Assembly (NCBI RefSeq): GCF_009720625.1
Contig: NZ_CP046266.1
Span: forward strand, 2,489,501-2,553,500
From: Metabacillus sediminilitoris
GTDB taxonomy: Bacteria > Bacillota > Bacilli > Bacillales > Bacillaceae
Length of the DNA: 64,000 bases
Direction: 5' to 3'
The translations under genes were made by a program, and so were the position numbers. Below the pieces are notes generated by a model that worked only from the letters and a program-made list of their open reading frames with translations, searched no databases and had not been told where the DNA came from. Every line of letters begins with the position of its first letter. The stretch's first letter is position 1. Below, piece after piece: positions 54,807-63,234 of the stretch.

Positions 54807-55061
54807 TTTAATTTTCCTCTCTACGACATATTAGTGGAGGCTGGTGCAACAACCAGAACAGGGATTAATCTACTATGAGTGCTTCCGCAAGGGAGCAACA
54901 GTCAGTGGTGCACCGTGGTCGAAGGAGTCAGACTAAAGGGTGGGCTCTAACGCACCATAGTTTATCGACCTTCCTCTCCCAGCCGTAGAATCAGTATTGA
55001 CGGTTCTAGACCATTTTCATTCTCTGTGGTGCAGCGCTGATTTTTGCGCTGCATGGGCGGC
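54807..55061 (-). ncRNA. Candidate bridge RNA of IS110 copy B
   Basis: Aligned with 15294-15550 it keeps GGTGC/GCACC, GGTCG/CGACC and the GCTTCC/GGGAGC stems. The stretch 54932-54940 reads ACTAAAGGG, identical to this copy's right flank (CTAAAGGG from 55061), where copy A has ACTAACGGA and flank CTAACGGA. Confidence 0.7.
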
Positions 55062-55152
55062 TAAAGGGGCAGTATTCCTGTAATGAAGAAGTAACGTGTT
55101 AAAAATAATAAAGCATACCAGGTACTTATAAATTTAACTAGTGTGTTGTTCA

Positions 55153-55181
55153 AAGGTGGATTAACCCACTTTTTTTGTTGC
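55153..55181 (+). terminator. Terminator-like hairpin
   Basis: GGTGG-ATTAA-CCCACTTTTTTT, with AAA before the stem. Confidence 0.55.
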
Positions 55182-55265
55182 AATACAGTTTATTTTTCTA
55201 TAATGGTTCAAACTACTATTATGTGACTTTATCTTGTTAAGATTGCATGATACGGTTCCTTTATC

Positions 55266-55320
55266 AAGCAACCATAGAGTTGCTTATGCTTGACAAGCAA
55301 CCGTAGAGTTGCTTATACTC
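55266..55320 (+). promoter_or_regulatory. ArsR promoter with two tandem operators
   Basis: Two 20-bp sites AAGCAAC-N6-GTTGCTT at 55266-55285 and 55295-55314 (29 bp apart). TTGACA (55290-55295) and TATACT (55314-55319) form a promoter overlapping the second site. The predicted start of transcription, 7 bases past the -10, coincides with the ATG at 55326. Confidence 0.8.
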
Positions 55321-55325
55321 GAAAT

Positions 55326-55604
55326 ATGAATTGGGACAAAGACGCTATATTCAAAGCACTTGGCGACTCGACTCGACGGCTAATATTAGACGAACTTTTC
55401 GAACGCAACGAGCAGACGTTGTATGAACTTACGGTACGTCTTATTTCGAAGCACAACCTTTCCATTACGCGACAGGCGATAGCTAAACATCTTTCTGTAC
55501 TGGAAAGTGCAGGTCTCGTAAAATCAAAAAGAAAGGGAAAATACCGAGTAGTTATATTTAACAACGAACCACTTAAAAATTTGCTAAAAGGTTGGATCGA
55601 GTAA
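55326..55604 (+). CDS. ArsR-family transcriptional regulator
   Basis: A 92-residue winged-helix regulator: MNWDKDAIFKALGDSTRRLI LDELFERNEQTLYEL, TRQAIAKHLSVLESAGLVKS KRKGKYRVVIFNNEPL. The metal-binding CxC of classical ArsR is absent, so the signal is not arsenite-like. No Shine-Dalgarno precedes ATG 55326, and the promoter places transcription start at the ATG, so translation is probably leaderless. It is followed after 100 bp by a VOC protein gene that it likely controls. Confidence 0.87.
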   Translation: MNWDKDAIFKALGDSTRRLILDELFERNEQTLYELTVRLISKHNLSITRQAIAKHLSVLESAGLVKSKRKGKYRVVIFNNEPLKNLLKGWIE

Positions 55605-55704
55605 TTTTATTAAAAACTTCTGACGAATATAGGGGTTTTTCTGCTTGGAGCCTAAATTGTTTACAGAGCACCAACGTGGTAAATATCAAAGGAGGCAAAA
55701 CATT

Positions 55705-56088
55705 ATGAAAATCATTGTTACCAGTCTATTCGTACAAGACCAAGACAAGGCACTGGAATTTTATTCAGAAAAGCTGGGATTTGTAAAAAAGCATGACGTT
55801 CCCATGGGGAAATTCAGGTGGATTACGCTTGTTTCTCCTGATGATCAGGACGGTACCGAGCTTTTACTCGAACCGAATGAACATCCTGCCGCAAAGGAGT
55901 ATCAAAAGAAGATATCTGCCGAGGGCATCCCAGCAACAATGTTTGGCGTTGCGGATATTCATAAAGAGTACGAACGATTAATGGAAAAAGGCGTGAAGTT
56001 TACTATGGAACCGACAAAAATGGGCGAAGTCACAATAGCTGTCTTCGACGATACATGCGGCAACCTTATTCAGATAATCCAGAAGTAA
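55705..56088 (+). CDS. VOC-family protein (glyoxalase/bleomycin-resistance-like)
   Basis: A 127-residue vicinal-oxygen-chelate protein: TSLFVQDQDKALEFYSEKLG FVKKHDVPMG, FRWITLVSPDDQDGTELLLE P, and TIAVFDDTCGNLIQIIQK. The beta-alpha-beta-beta-beta repeats and the metal-site Glu near the C-terminus are in place. ATG 55705 follows AAAGGAGG. ArsR-VOC pairs are common in Bacillus and may detoxify small electrophiles; substrate unknown. Confidence 0.85.
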   Translation: MKIIVTSLFVQDQDKALEFYSEKLGFVKKHDVPMGKFRWITLVSPDDQDGTELLLEPNEHPAAKEYQKKISAEGIPATMFGVADIHKEYERLMEKGVKFTMEPTKMGEVTIAVFDDTCGNLIQIIQK

Positions 56089-56180
56089 CTTCATGACGAA
56101 GTATCCTAGTTCTAATGACTTTATTGGTAGTTTTAAGTTCGGTGAAGTGTTTTTTATCAAAAATTAAACCACTTTATGTT

Positions 56181-56218
56181 ATCCCTGTCCTATTTATAAG
56201 GCGGGGTTTTACTTTTTT
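56181..56218 (+). terminator. Terminator
   Basis: CCCTGTCCT with AGGCGGGG around ATTTATA, then TTTTACTTTTTT. Confidence 0.6.
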
Positions 56219-56512
56219 AAGAGTTAAAGATAAATGGCATTGTTATCATTCTCCAATAGAAATGTATCATTGTGTATGAATACACTTAAACTAACGAGGC
56301 ATTTAGTCGAATCAGTTTTGATAAAAAGGTAAGCTAACCGCAATTGATTTCCCTTTTCCTATGAACAAAACTCAAAACTCCTTATTAGCCCTAAAATATC
56401 CCCTGTATGTAACACTTCGTTACAAATTTGATACATTTACCTTCCGCAATTACTAATAACTGTTTTTTCAATTTTTATTACCTTCAAAAAAGTTTATGAT
56501 ATATTATCAAAT
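56219..56512. other. Gene-free region before the sugar cassette
   Basis: AT-rich, no coding frame. The right end holds the promoter of the HAD gene; TATGAT (56496-56501) is a plausible -10 just before the operator at 56513. Confidence 0.4.
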
Positions 56513-56540
56513 GAACTTATTAAATCAGTTTAATAAGTTC
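56513..56540. promoter_or_regulatory. ROK operator upstream of the HAD gene
   Basis: GAACTTATTAAA (56513-56524) and TTTAATAAGTTC (56529-56540) are perfect 12-bp arms around TCAG. The same AACTTATTAAA-N4-TTTAATAAGTT core lies before the ROK gene, so one repressor should control both. Confidence 0.85.
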
Positions 56541-56581
56541 GTTTGAAAAACACAAAGAGGATATGATTGGGGGAAATCATA

Positions 56582-57379
56582 ATGATTAAATTAGTGCTAA
56601 CTGATATGGATGGTACGTTCTTGAATAATAGTGGTGATTTTAACAGGGAACTATACAAGGAAGTTAAAAAGTTAATGAAAGAAAAAGGAGTGTTTTTTGC
56701 TCCTGTTACTGGGAAACAATGTGAACGTGTAGAAGAGCTATTTGGTGGTGATTCAGAAGATCTATGGATTCTAGGTGATAGTGCAACTCGAATTAAGCAT
56801 AACGGAGAATTTGTTTATGAATCTCTACTTAGTAACAAATTAGGATTAGAAATTATCCGATCACTAGAAGAAATAAACTTGGAACATACAATTATTGCTT
56901 GTACAAGAAACGGTGCGGTAATAAAAGAAAATATCCCTCAAGAAGAAGTAGCTATTGTCAGAAGGTCCTATGCTCAAGTAAGACAAGTTTCTAATTTTAA
57001 TGAAATTACAGAGGATTTTGTTAAGATTACCATTCACGACCCATTATTTAGATGTATGGAAATCAGAGAAAAACTATCTCAATTTTTTGAGTCTGCTTAT
57101 ATTGTAGCTTCCGAAGCAGCTTGGATTGACATTGCAAATGCTAATGTTCATAAAGGTACTACCGTTGAACATTTACAGCGTTTGTTGAATGTTACACCTG
57201 AAGAAACGATGGCATTCGGTGACGGCTACAATGATTTGGAACTCATGACTCGTGCAAAATATAGCTTCGCTGTGCGAAATGCCGTTCAAGAATTAAAGGA
57301 TGCTGCCAATTTTATTACTCGCTCAAATGAAGAAGATGCTGTTATGATGACAATCATTGATATATTATCTTTACTGTAA
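56582..57379 (+). CDS. Cof-type HAD hydrolase (sugar phosphatase-like)
   Basis: A 265-residue HAD phosphatase of the Cof subfamily: motif I LTDMDGTFLNN (intact nucleophile Asp), motif II PVTGKQ, C-terminal K in NVHKGTTVEHLQ and motif IV FGDGYNDLEL. It would dephosphorylate a sugar phosphate or related compound. ATG 56582 follows GGGGG. It shares the ROK operator with the cassette 300 bp downstream, suggesting a role in the same sugar pathway. Confidence 0.88.
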   Translation: MIKLVLTDMDGTFLNNSGDFNRELYKEVKKLMKEKGVFFAPVTGKQCERVEELFGGDSEDLWILGDSATRIKHNGEFVYESLLSNKLGLEIIRSLEEINLEHTIIACTRNGAVIKENIPQEEVAIVRRSYAQVRQVSNFNEITEDFVKITIHDPLFRCMEIREKLSQFFESAYIVASEAAWIDIANANVHKGTTVEHLQRLLNVTPEETMAFGDGYNDLELMTRAKYSFAVRNAVQELKDAANFITRSNEEDAVMMTIIDILSLL

Positions 57380-57547
57380 AAAGAAATGCGGGAGAAACCC
57401 CGTTTTCTAAAAATGGGTTATAGCGTCATGCTATGGCTCTGGTTATTTAAACCCACAAAGAGAACTAAACCAATTTGCTAAATAAGACTAATTCGTTTTA
57501 GCCGCCTTAAAAAATAAAATTTTGATCACTTAAAGTTCGTTGCAATT

Positions 57548-57650
57548 TTGATTGTTAGAAAAAAATTAATATGTTATATTAAAATGCAACTTATTAAACG
57601 TATTTAATAAGTTGCATTTTAACACGCTTTTTAAAGATATTTAATAAGTT
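57548..57650 (+). promoter_or_regulatory. ROK promoter and operators
   Basis: TTGTTA (57552-57557), 17-bp spacer, TATATT (57575-57580). Directly after, AAAATGCAACTTATTAAA (57581-57598) and TTTAATAAGTTGCATTTT (57603-57620) are perfect 18-bp arms around CGTA. A second, half-conserved site ends with TTTAATAAGTT at 57640-57650. Confidence 0.85.
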
Positions 57651-57667
57651 TTTTGGTGGTGAATCGG

Positions 57668-58684
57668 ATGAGTGAATTAATATCTAATCCAAAAAATATA
57701 AAGAAGGTGATACTTCGGGGTATTCGTACAACCCTTTTAGAGCGGAAAAGTGCAACAAAGGTTGAACTCAGCGAACAATTAGGAATTAGTTTCCCCACAA
57801 TAAGTAAGTTCCTTTCTCAGATGGAGAAGGATGGAGAAATTATTTCAGTTGGGTTAGATGATTCAAGTGGTGGTAGAAGAGCAAAAAGGTATACTTACAA
57901 TTCCGAGTATATGTTAGGTCTAGCCATTTTTTTAGAGGGAACAGGAACTAATTATACGATTTTTAATTGCTTGGGGGAAGTAAAGGTAGAAGGAGAAGCA
58001 CCGAGTGTATTAAAAGAGGGTGGCTTAGACTCATTAACAAAGTGTATTGAAAACCTAATGATGAATTATCCAAAAATCAGTTCTTTAGCAATTGGTGTTC
58101 CTGGAGCTGTTGATGGTGGCCGGATTTTTTATATACCAGGGTACGCGCAGTTTCAAAATTTTGATTTAAAAGGATATTATGAGGATTATTTTTCTATACC
58201 TGTAGTCGTTGAGAACGATATGAATGCTGCTGTTCTAGGGTACAGCAATAATAGGGCAATAGACAAGGAATCCCTTATCTATTTGTATACTGGTCAAAAT
58301 GGCCCTGGGGCAGGAATTATGATAAATGGAGATGTGGTTCGAGGAAGTACTTTCTTCTCAGGTGAGGTTTCATTCGTTCCTCAATATGATAATCGAAATT
58401 TCGGTCAAGCTTTGGTAAACGGGAGTGGACATATCAAAGAGGATAATGAGATTGATGCAATAAGCAGATTAATAGCTTCTTTTGTAGCTATTATTAACCC
58501 TCATACATTTATATTTAGTAATGATGATATTGAAAAAGAGGTATTAAACAAAATTACCAATGGCAGCGCAAAGTATATCCCGTCAGAACATCTTCCAGAG
58601 CTTACGATGAGTGATTGGAAACAAGATTATTTATACGGATTACAAAGTCTTGGGCTTGATCTCATGATGAATAAAACTAAGTAA
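57668..58684 (+). CDS. ROK-family transcriptional repressor
   Basis: A 338-residue regulator. N-terminal winged helix: ERKSATKVELSEQLGISFPT ISKFLSQMEKDGEI. C-terminal ROK domain: AIGVPGAVDGGRIFYIPGY, VVENDMNAAVLG, LIYLYTGQNGPGAGIMINGD VVRGS. The usual ROK zinc motif (CGCGxxGC) is missing and the protein is shorter than XylR/NagC types, so the sugar site may differ. ATG 57668 follows GGTGGTGA. First gene of the ROK-MFS-EIIA unit. Confidence 0.88.
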   Translation: MSELISNPKNIKKVILRGIRTTLLERKSATKVELSEQLGISFPTISKFLSQMEKDGEIISVGLDDSSGGRRAKRYTYNSEYMLGLAIFLEGTGTNYTIFNCLGEVKVEGEAPSVLKEGGLDSLTKCIENLMMNYPKISSLAIGVPGAVDGGRIFYIPGYAQFQNFDLKGYYEDYFSIPVVVENDMNAAVLGYSNNRAIDKESLIYLYTGQNGPGAGIMINGDVVRGSTFFSGEVSFVPQYDNRNFGQALVNGSGHIKEDNEIDAISRLIASFVAIINPHTFIFSNDDIEKEVLNKITNGSAKYIPSEHLPELTMSDWKQDYLYGLQSLGLDLMMNKTK

Positions 58685-58740
58685 GAAAAACAAATTGGAA
58701 AGAAAATAGAATAGAAATTAATTATAGGAGAGGATTAAAT

Positions 58741-59973
58741 ATGACAACAATCCTTTTAGTCATCATTTATTTTGCTTTTATCAGCTTAGGTTTACCTGAC
58801 TCCTTGTTGGGGGCAGCTTGGCCCGTTATGCAATCGGATTTAGGAGCCCCACTTGAGACTGCTGGATTCCTTTTTATGACCATTGCTGGTGGTACAATAA
58901 TCTCCAGTTTAGTTAGTGGGAAGGTACTTAAACGGTTTGGAACTGGCAAAGTCACCTTTGTCAGCGTCTTAATAACTGCAGGTGCTCTATTAGGATTTCA
59001 TTTTGCACCATCGATTGTTTGGTTAGTTGTCTGTGCGATCCCACTTGGATTAGGAGCAGGAGCTGTTGATGCAGGATTAAACGATTATGTTGCTACCAAC
59101 TATAAGGCACATCATATGAGTTGGTTACATTGCTTTTGGGGAGTTGGAGCTACTCTTGGTCCTATCATTATGGCTCAGTTTATTATGGGAGAAAATTCTT
59201 GGAGAAGTGGATATTTTGTTATTTCTGGCATCCAGTTTGCATTAGTTTTAATCCTGCTCTTCACTTTGCCTTTATGGAACAGAGTGACAAAAAACAGCAA
59301 TATTACTGTAAATGAAGAGACCCAAGATTCGAATGGTGTCATGAATGATGAAGATGTAAATGATCTAAAACCTTTACATATTAAAGGAGTAAAACTGGCC
59401 CTCGCATCCTTCTTGTTTTATTGTGGCGTTGAAGCGACCATGGGGCTTTGGGGTAGTAGTTTCTTGGTAAATGTCAAAGGGTTAAGTGCGGCAACTGCTG
59501 CCGGGTGGGTTTCCTTATATTACGCAGGAATAACTATTGGTCGATTTATTACAGGCTTTATTACCTTTAAAACGACAAACCGTATTCTTATTCGGGCAGG
59601 ACAAATTATAGCATTAACTGGTGCCATTATTCTATTCCTACCATTACCGTCCACTTTCTCACTTGTTGGTTTTATTATTGTTGGACTAGGATTAGCACCG
59701 ATATTTCCGTGTATGTTGCATGAAACACCAACACGTTTTGGAAAAAAACATTCTCAGACAATTATGGGCTATCAAATGGCGGTTGCTTATACTGGCACTA
59801 CATTCATGCCACCGCTCCTTGGTTTCATTGCGTCTCATTCAACAATAGGTATCTTCCCAATTTGTATACTATTTTTTGTTGCAGTGATGCTGCTAAGCTC
59901 AGAAAAATTAAATAGCTTACTAAATAAGAAGGTTTTACTTAAGAGTAACAATTCAAGTTCAACTGTAATGTAA
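58741..59973 (+). CDS. MFS sugar transporter (FucP/YfkL-like)
   Basis: A 410-residue MFS permease with twelve spans: FAFISLGLPDSLLGAAWPVM QSDLG in TM1 and GAGAVDAGLNDYVA with SWLHCFWGVGATLGP in TM4-5 are typical of the sugar-transport subgroup that includes fucose and glucose permeases. A hydrophilic loop of about 40 residues (KNSNITVNEETQDSNGVMND) lies between the halves. TAGGAGAGG precedes the ATG. Between the ROK and EIIA genes, so a sugar or glycoside is the probable substrate. Confidence 0.85.
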   Translation: MTTILLVIIYFAFISLGLPDSLLGAAWPVMQSDLGAPLETAGFLFMTIAGGTIISSLVSGKVLKRFGTGKVTFVSVLITAGALLGFHFAPSIVWLVVCAIPLGLGAGAVDAGLNDYVATNYKAHHMSWLHCFWGVGATLGPIIMAQFIMGENSWRSGYFVISGIQFALVLILLFTLPLWNRVTKNSNITVNEETQDSNGVMNDEDVNDLKPLHIKGVKLALASFLFYCGVEATMGLWGSSFLVNVKGLSAATAAGWVSLYYAGITIGRFITGFITFKTTNRILIRAGQIIALTGAIILFLPLPSTFSLVGFIIVGLGLAPIFPCMLHETPTRFGKKHSQTIMGYQMAVAYTGTTFMPPLLGFIASHSTIGIFPICILFFVAVMLLSSEKLNSLLNKKVLLKSNNSSSTVM

Positions 59974-60038
59974 TGATTTGATTAAAAAAAGTACAAGAGC
60001 TTACTAAAGCCTTACAAAAGTAAAAGGAGTATACTAGT

Positions 60039-60536
60039 ATGTTTAAAAATTTGTTTAAAAAAAGTGTAAAAGCTGAGAAAGAAGAAATTTATTCTCCTCT
60101 TGATGGGGAGGTTGTTTCATTAGAAAAAGTTCCTGATCCCGTCTTCTCACAAAAAATGATGGGTGAGGGTATTGCAATCATACCAAGGGTTGGAAATCTT
60201 GCCTCCCCTGTTAAAGGAGAAATAGTTCAGGTTTTCCCTACGAAACACGCAATTGGGATTAAATCTGTCAACGGGTTAGAACTGTTAATCCATATTGGCA
60301 TAGATACGGTTGAATTAAACGGAGAAGGTTTTCAGGTTCATGTAAAACAAGGACAATCCGTTAATGTAGGAGATCAACTCGTAAACTTCGACATTCCGTT
60401 TCTAAAAAGTAAAAACAAAGAGATTGTAACACCAATTATCATAACAAATACTGCAGAAAGATTAGAAAACATTGTTCAAAATGCTCAGCCAGGAGTATCA
60501 AGAGGAGACCTACTTTTTACTTGTAAATTAAAATAG
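60039..60536 (+). CDS. PTS glucose-type EIIA protein (stand-alone)
   Basis: A 165-residue EIIA-Glc domain: YSPLDGEVVSLEKVPDPVFS QKMMGEGIAI, H70 in PTKHAIGIKS and the phosphorylated H85 in LLIHIGIDTVELNGEGF. It would accept phosphate from HPr. No EIIB/EIIC gene is adjacent. It could serve a distant permease or regulate the neighbouring MFS transporter and ROK protein. AAAAGGAGTATACT precedes the ATG. Confidence 0.9.
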   Translation: MFKNLFKKSVKAEKEEIYSPLDGEVVSLEKVPDPVFSQKMMGEGIAIIPRVGNLASPVKGEIVQVFPTKHAIGIKSVNGLELLIHIGIDTVELNGEGFQVHVKQGQSVNVGDQLVNFDIPFLKSKNKEIVTPIIITNTAERLENIVQNAQPGVSRGDLLFTCKLK

Positions 60537-60570
60537 TAATGGTACATGAAGAGTTTTGTGAGAAATTAGT

Positions 60571-60602
60571 GGCATTCCTTTATCAAGGAATGCTTCTTTT
60601 TA
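60571..60602 (+). terminator. Terminator of the sugar cassette
   Basis: GCATTCCTT (60572-60580) pairs perfectly with AAGGAATGC (60585-60593), then TTCTTTTT. Shape matches the dispersed hairpin family. Confidence 0.8.
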
Positions 60603-60812
60603 TTTTAAAAATGGAGCAGCATTTTTGTAGTGAATGAGTTACAAGTTTGTGAAGAAATTTACTTAAACAAAAGGAAGACGTCTTTCGACGATTCTTTTTT
60701 TTTTGAGTAAACATAATCGCACAAATGTTTACTTTTCTTAAACTTTCAACTGACTTTCTAGCATTTTACAGAGTCTCATACAATAAACTAATATTAGAAG
60801 GGGGAGGACAAG

Positions 60813-61010
60813 ATGTCAATAAATCAGTACACTCAAGGAACACTTGAATATAAACAGAAAGAGAAAGTAATTGAAGCTCAAACAAAAGGTTTTACAGATG
60901 TAGAAACCATAAAAGAGGTGAAAGATCTTATTCGTTTTGCCTACACTAGAGAAGGAATTCCACTACGTTACACACAAATAGGTGCAACAATTAGAGTCTT
61001 TCCGGCTTAA
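60813..61010 (+). CDS. Small conserved-looking protein of unknown function
   Basis: A 65-residue soluble, charged protein: MSINQYTQGTLEYKQKEKVI, FTDVETIKEVKDLIRFAYTR, EGIPLRYTQIGATIRVFPA. GAAGGGGGAGGAC lies 5-10 bases before the ATG, one of the strongest ribosome binding sites in the window, so it is likely expressed. No signal peptide, cysteine or membrane span. Not recognised. The next DNA is a decayed MFS gene. Confidence 0.65.
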   Translation: MSINQYTQGTLEYKQKEKVIEAQTKGFTDVETIKEVKDLIRFAYTREGIPLRYTQIGATIRVFPA

Positions 61011-61012
61011 TT

Positions 61013-61483
61013 AGGTCAATTTTTTTACGCCTATATTGCTCCTTTCCTCGCTAATACAGGTCTACAAAATGATGGAGAGCTAGTCCTACTTGTCTTTGGA
61101 GTTGCAGCACTCATTGGTATTTGGGTAATAGGAGCTTTAATTGCAGATTGCTTTGACTAATGGTTCTAGTCAGTCTAAATGTATTTGCTGTAGCATCTCT
61201 TTTATTAATAATTAACAGCGAAAATATTTTGGTTGTCTTCTTATCAGTAAGTTTGTGGGGACTATCATTTGGTGGATCAGCAACTCTTCTTCAAACAGCA
61301 CTTGCTCAAGTATTAGATATTGCTATTCCTATGAGTGCTACATTCTGGAATCTAGCGATTGCAGTAAATGGAATTCTTCTCGATACTTTGGGAGCTCAAT
61401 CTATCCCATGGATAATCATTAAATTTTTACTACAAACAGCAGTCTACACACGTATAAGTGATTACTTACCTTTAGTTGAATAA
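61013..61483 (+). pseudogene. Decayed MFS transporter
   Basis: A first frame reads GQFFYAYIAPFLANTGLQND, VFGVAALIGIWVIGALIADC and ends at TAA near 61160; the next frame continues VLVSLNVFAVASLLLIINSE, LSVSLWGLSFGGSATLLQTA LAQ and stops at 61483. Together they are the second half of an arabinose-efflux-type MFS permease with a frameshift. The N-terminal half is absent. Confidence 0.72.
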
Positions 61484-61552
61484 GTAAAGATACATTCTAT
61501 CTGTGGGAGTTTCAAGAGTTGTGTAGAAAAAATATGTTTTTTAAAGAATATT

Positions 61553-61590
61553 AAAAACCACCTTTTGGTTTAAGCCATTAGGTGGTTTTA
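61553..61590. terminator. Terminator
   Basis: AAAACCACCT (61554-61563) pairs with AGGTGGTTTT (61580-61589). Confidence 0.75.
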
Positions 61591-61687
61591 ATGGGTGAAT
61601 AGGATTGCTATATCAATACTACTTTATTTAGCTAGTTAGAAATTCGAAGTTATAATCATACTAATAAAGTATCATGGTGAGAAGCTG

Positions 61688-62212
61688 TCATAATTTTTGA
61701 AGTTCTTTTAACTTCTCTGTAAGTGATTTAAACACTTCTTCATTTCTATCATCTAATGCCTTATTAATTTGACTTTTGAGCAATGCAATTTCAACAACTA
61801 AATTAGTCGCCTTCGCATCCTTTTCAGATTGTTCATATCGTCTGATTGATTGCAATCTTGATGGTTCGATTAGCTCTGTGTAGAGGAAATTGGATTGTTT
61901 TCCAAAGAAATGAAGGATTATGTATGTCTTTTTTGCAGGATTATCCATTAAGGACCAGAAAGCTTCTGAAACTTCTTCTGTCTGATTGTTGTTATCGTAA
62001 AACAGAAAGCCGGTTTTATCAGAGTTAATACTTGATATGATAATGGTTCGTTCTTTTAGCTGGATTGTCTCAGTAAAGGAAAGGCTTCTGAGGATATGGT
62101 GATTTTTCTGAATATAGTCAATTATTCTTCTTGCCTCTTTATTTTTTAGTTGATGATGATTTAAAAACCATTTGAGAAATTCGCTTTTTTTAGTTGTTGA
62201 TACCCAACTCAT
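61688..62212 (-). CDS. YpiB-like (UPF0302) protein
   Basis: A 174-residue cytosolic protein resembling B. subtilis YpiB: KKSEFLKWFLNHHQLKNKEA RRIIDYIQKN at the start and IALLKSQINKALDDRNEEVF KSLTEKLKEL at the end match the family's helical ends. The middle is divergent. TAAGGAGTG precedes the ATG. In B. subtilis ypiB lies by the menaquinol:cytochrome c genes, not here. Function unknown; a paralogue is likely. Confidence 0.72.
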   Translation of the reverse strand: MSWVSTTKKSEFLKWFLNHHQLKNKEARRIIDYIQKNHHILRSLSFTETIQLKERTIIISSINSDKTGFLFYDNNNQTEEVSEAFWSLMDNPAKKTYIILHFFGKQSNFLYTELIEPSRLQSIRRYEQSEKDAKATNLVVEIALLKSQINKALDDRNEEVFKSLTEKLKELQKL

Positions 62213-62521
62213 TCTATCACTCCTTATGTATCATGGTCCTATCATACCATTTTCAATTACTTGATGTAACGAATTACATTTCTACTAGGTTAGAGCTTAG
62301 TGTTATATTATATCGTTTTTGGAGAAGTTGGATCATATCCATTTATGTTTTTTTAACTCCTACAAGGACTCATAATATGTAGGAGGTTTAAGAGTTTACA
62401 AAAAGATGAATACCAATTATAGTTATTGGAGAGTTATAATGTCTTTAATTGAAAACTAAACATTAGCGTCAATCAACAAAGTAGCCCAATTAAAACAAAA
62501 CATAAAGGAGATAGAGATTGA
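62213..62521. other. Gene-free region
   Basis: AT-rich spacer between divergently transcribed genes. No operator palindrome or RNA structure stands out. Confidence 0.4.
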
Positions 62522-63145
62522 ATGGAATTCTGGGAATCAAGTTTTATAGAAAAACAAACGATGTGGGGATTTGAACCCACAGACTCCGCAATCTTAACAA
62601 AGGACTTTTTCCTTGAAAGGAATGTAAAGGATATACTGGTACCAGGTATTGGATATGGCAGAAATGCAAAGGTTTTTATTGACAATGGAATAAATGTTAC
62701 AGGTATTGAGATTTCAAAAACGGCGATTGATTTGGCGAGACAAAATGGGCTTGATAGTAGTATTTTTCATGGTTCAGTAACTGACATGCCTTTTGATAAC
62801 AAACTCTATGACGGTATATTTTGCTATGCACTTATTCACTTATTGAATAATCGTGAGAGAGATAAGTTTATTAAAGATTGCTATAATCAGTTAAAGCCAA
62901 ATGGATATATGATTTTTACAACTGTTTCAAAAAAAGCCCCAATGTTTGGTAAGGGCAAACAATTGGATAAAGACTATTTTGAGATAATGGAAGGCGTAAA
63001 AATGTTTTTTTATGATTCTAACTCCATAAAACAAGAATTTGGAAAATATGGACTGATAGAGTTTTCAGAAATTGACGAGCCAAGTAAGAACATGAAAAAT
63101 AAACCTCCAATAAATTTTATGATTATAAAATGTAAAAAAGAATGA
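62522..63145 (+). CDS. Class I SAM-dependent methyltransferase (TehB/TPMT-like)
   Basis: A 207-residue methyltransferase: SAM motif I is ILVPGIGYGRNAKVFIDNG, followed by VTGIEISKTAIDLA and GSVTDMPFDNKLYDGIFCY, LHIGH-like ALIHLL and LKPNGYMIFTTVSKKAP. The N-terminus FWESSFIEKQTMWGFEPTDS resembles TehB/thiopurine methyltransferase-like enzymes that act on oxyanions or thiols. AAGGAGATAGAG precedes the ATG. Substrate unknown. Confidence 0.87.
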   Translation: MEFWESSFIEKQTMWGFEPTDSAILTKDFFLERNVKDILVPGIGYGRNAKVFIDNGINVTGIEISKTAIDLARQNGLDSSIFHGSVTDMPFDNKLYDGIFCYALIHLLNNRERDKFIKDCYNQLKPNGYMIFTTVSKKAPMFGKGKQLDKDYFEIMEGVKMFFYDSNSIKQEFGKYGLIEFSEIDEPSKNMKNKPPINFMIIKCKKE

Positions 63146-63234
63146 TATAGATAATCATACAAAATATGAAAAAGTGAATTGTTAGGAGATAGGATGTGGA
63201 TATGCTAACGGATACTTGAGGGTAAGATCGGGGT

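Larger units (their letters stand above)
53455..55062 (-). mobile_element. IS110-family element, group 1, copy B
   Basis: Left junction CAACTA/CTATGAAAATT (CTA 53455-53457) and right junction GGGCGGCTA/AAGGGGCAG (CTA 55061-55063), matching copy A at 13952-15550. Transposase on the minus strand and a conserved upstream non-coding end are present. The left flank is a hairpin arm that also forms the right flank of the neighbouring group 2 element, so the two elements entered one composite repeat. Confidence 0.82.

Noticed and set aside
62194..62382. 62-codon plus-strand frame between ypiB-like and methyltransferase genes
   Set aside because: Overlaps the ypiB-like start and has no ribosome binding site.
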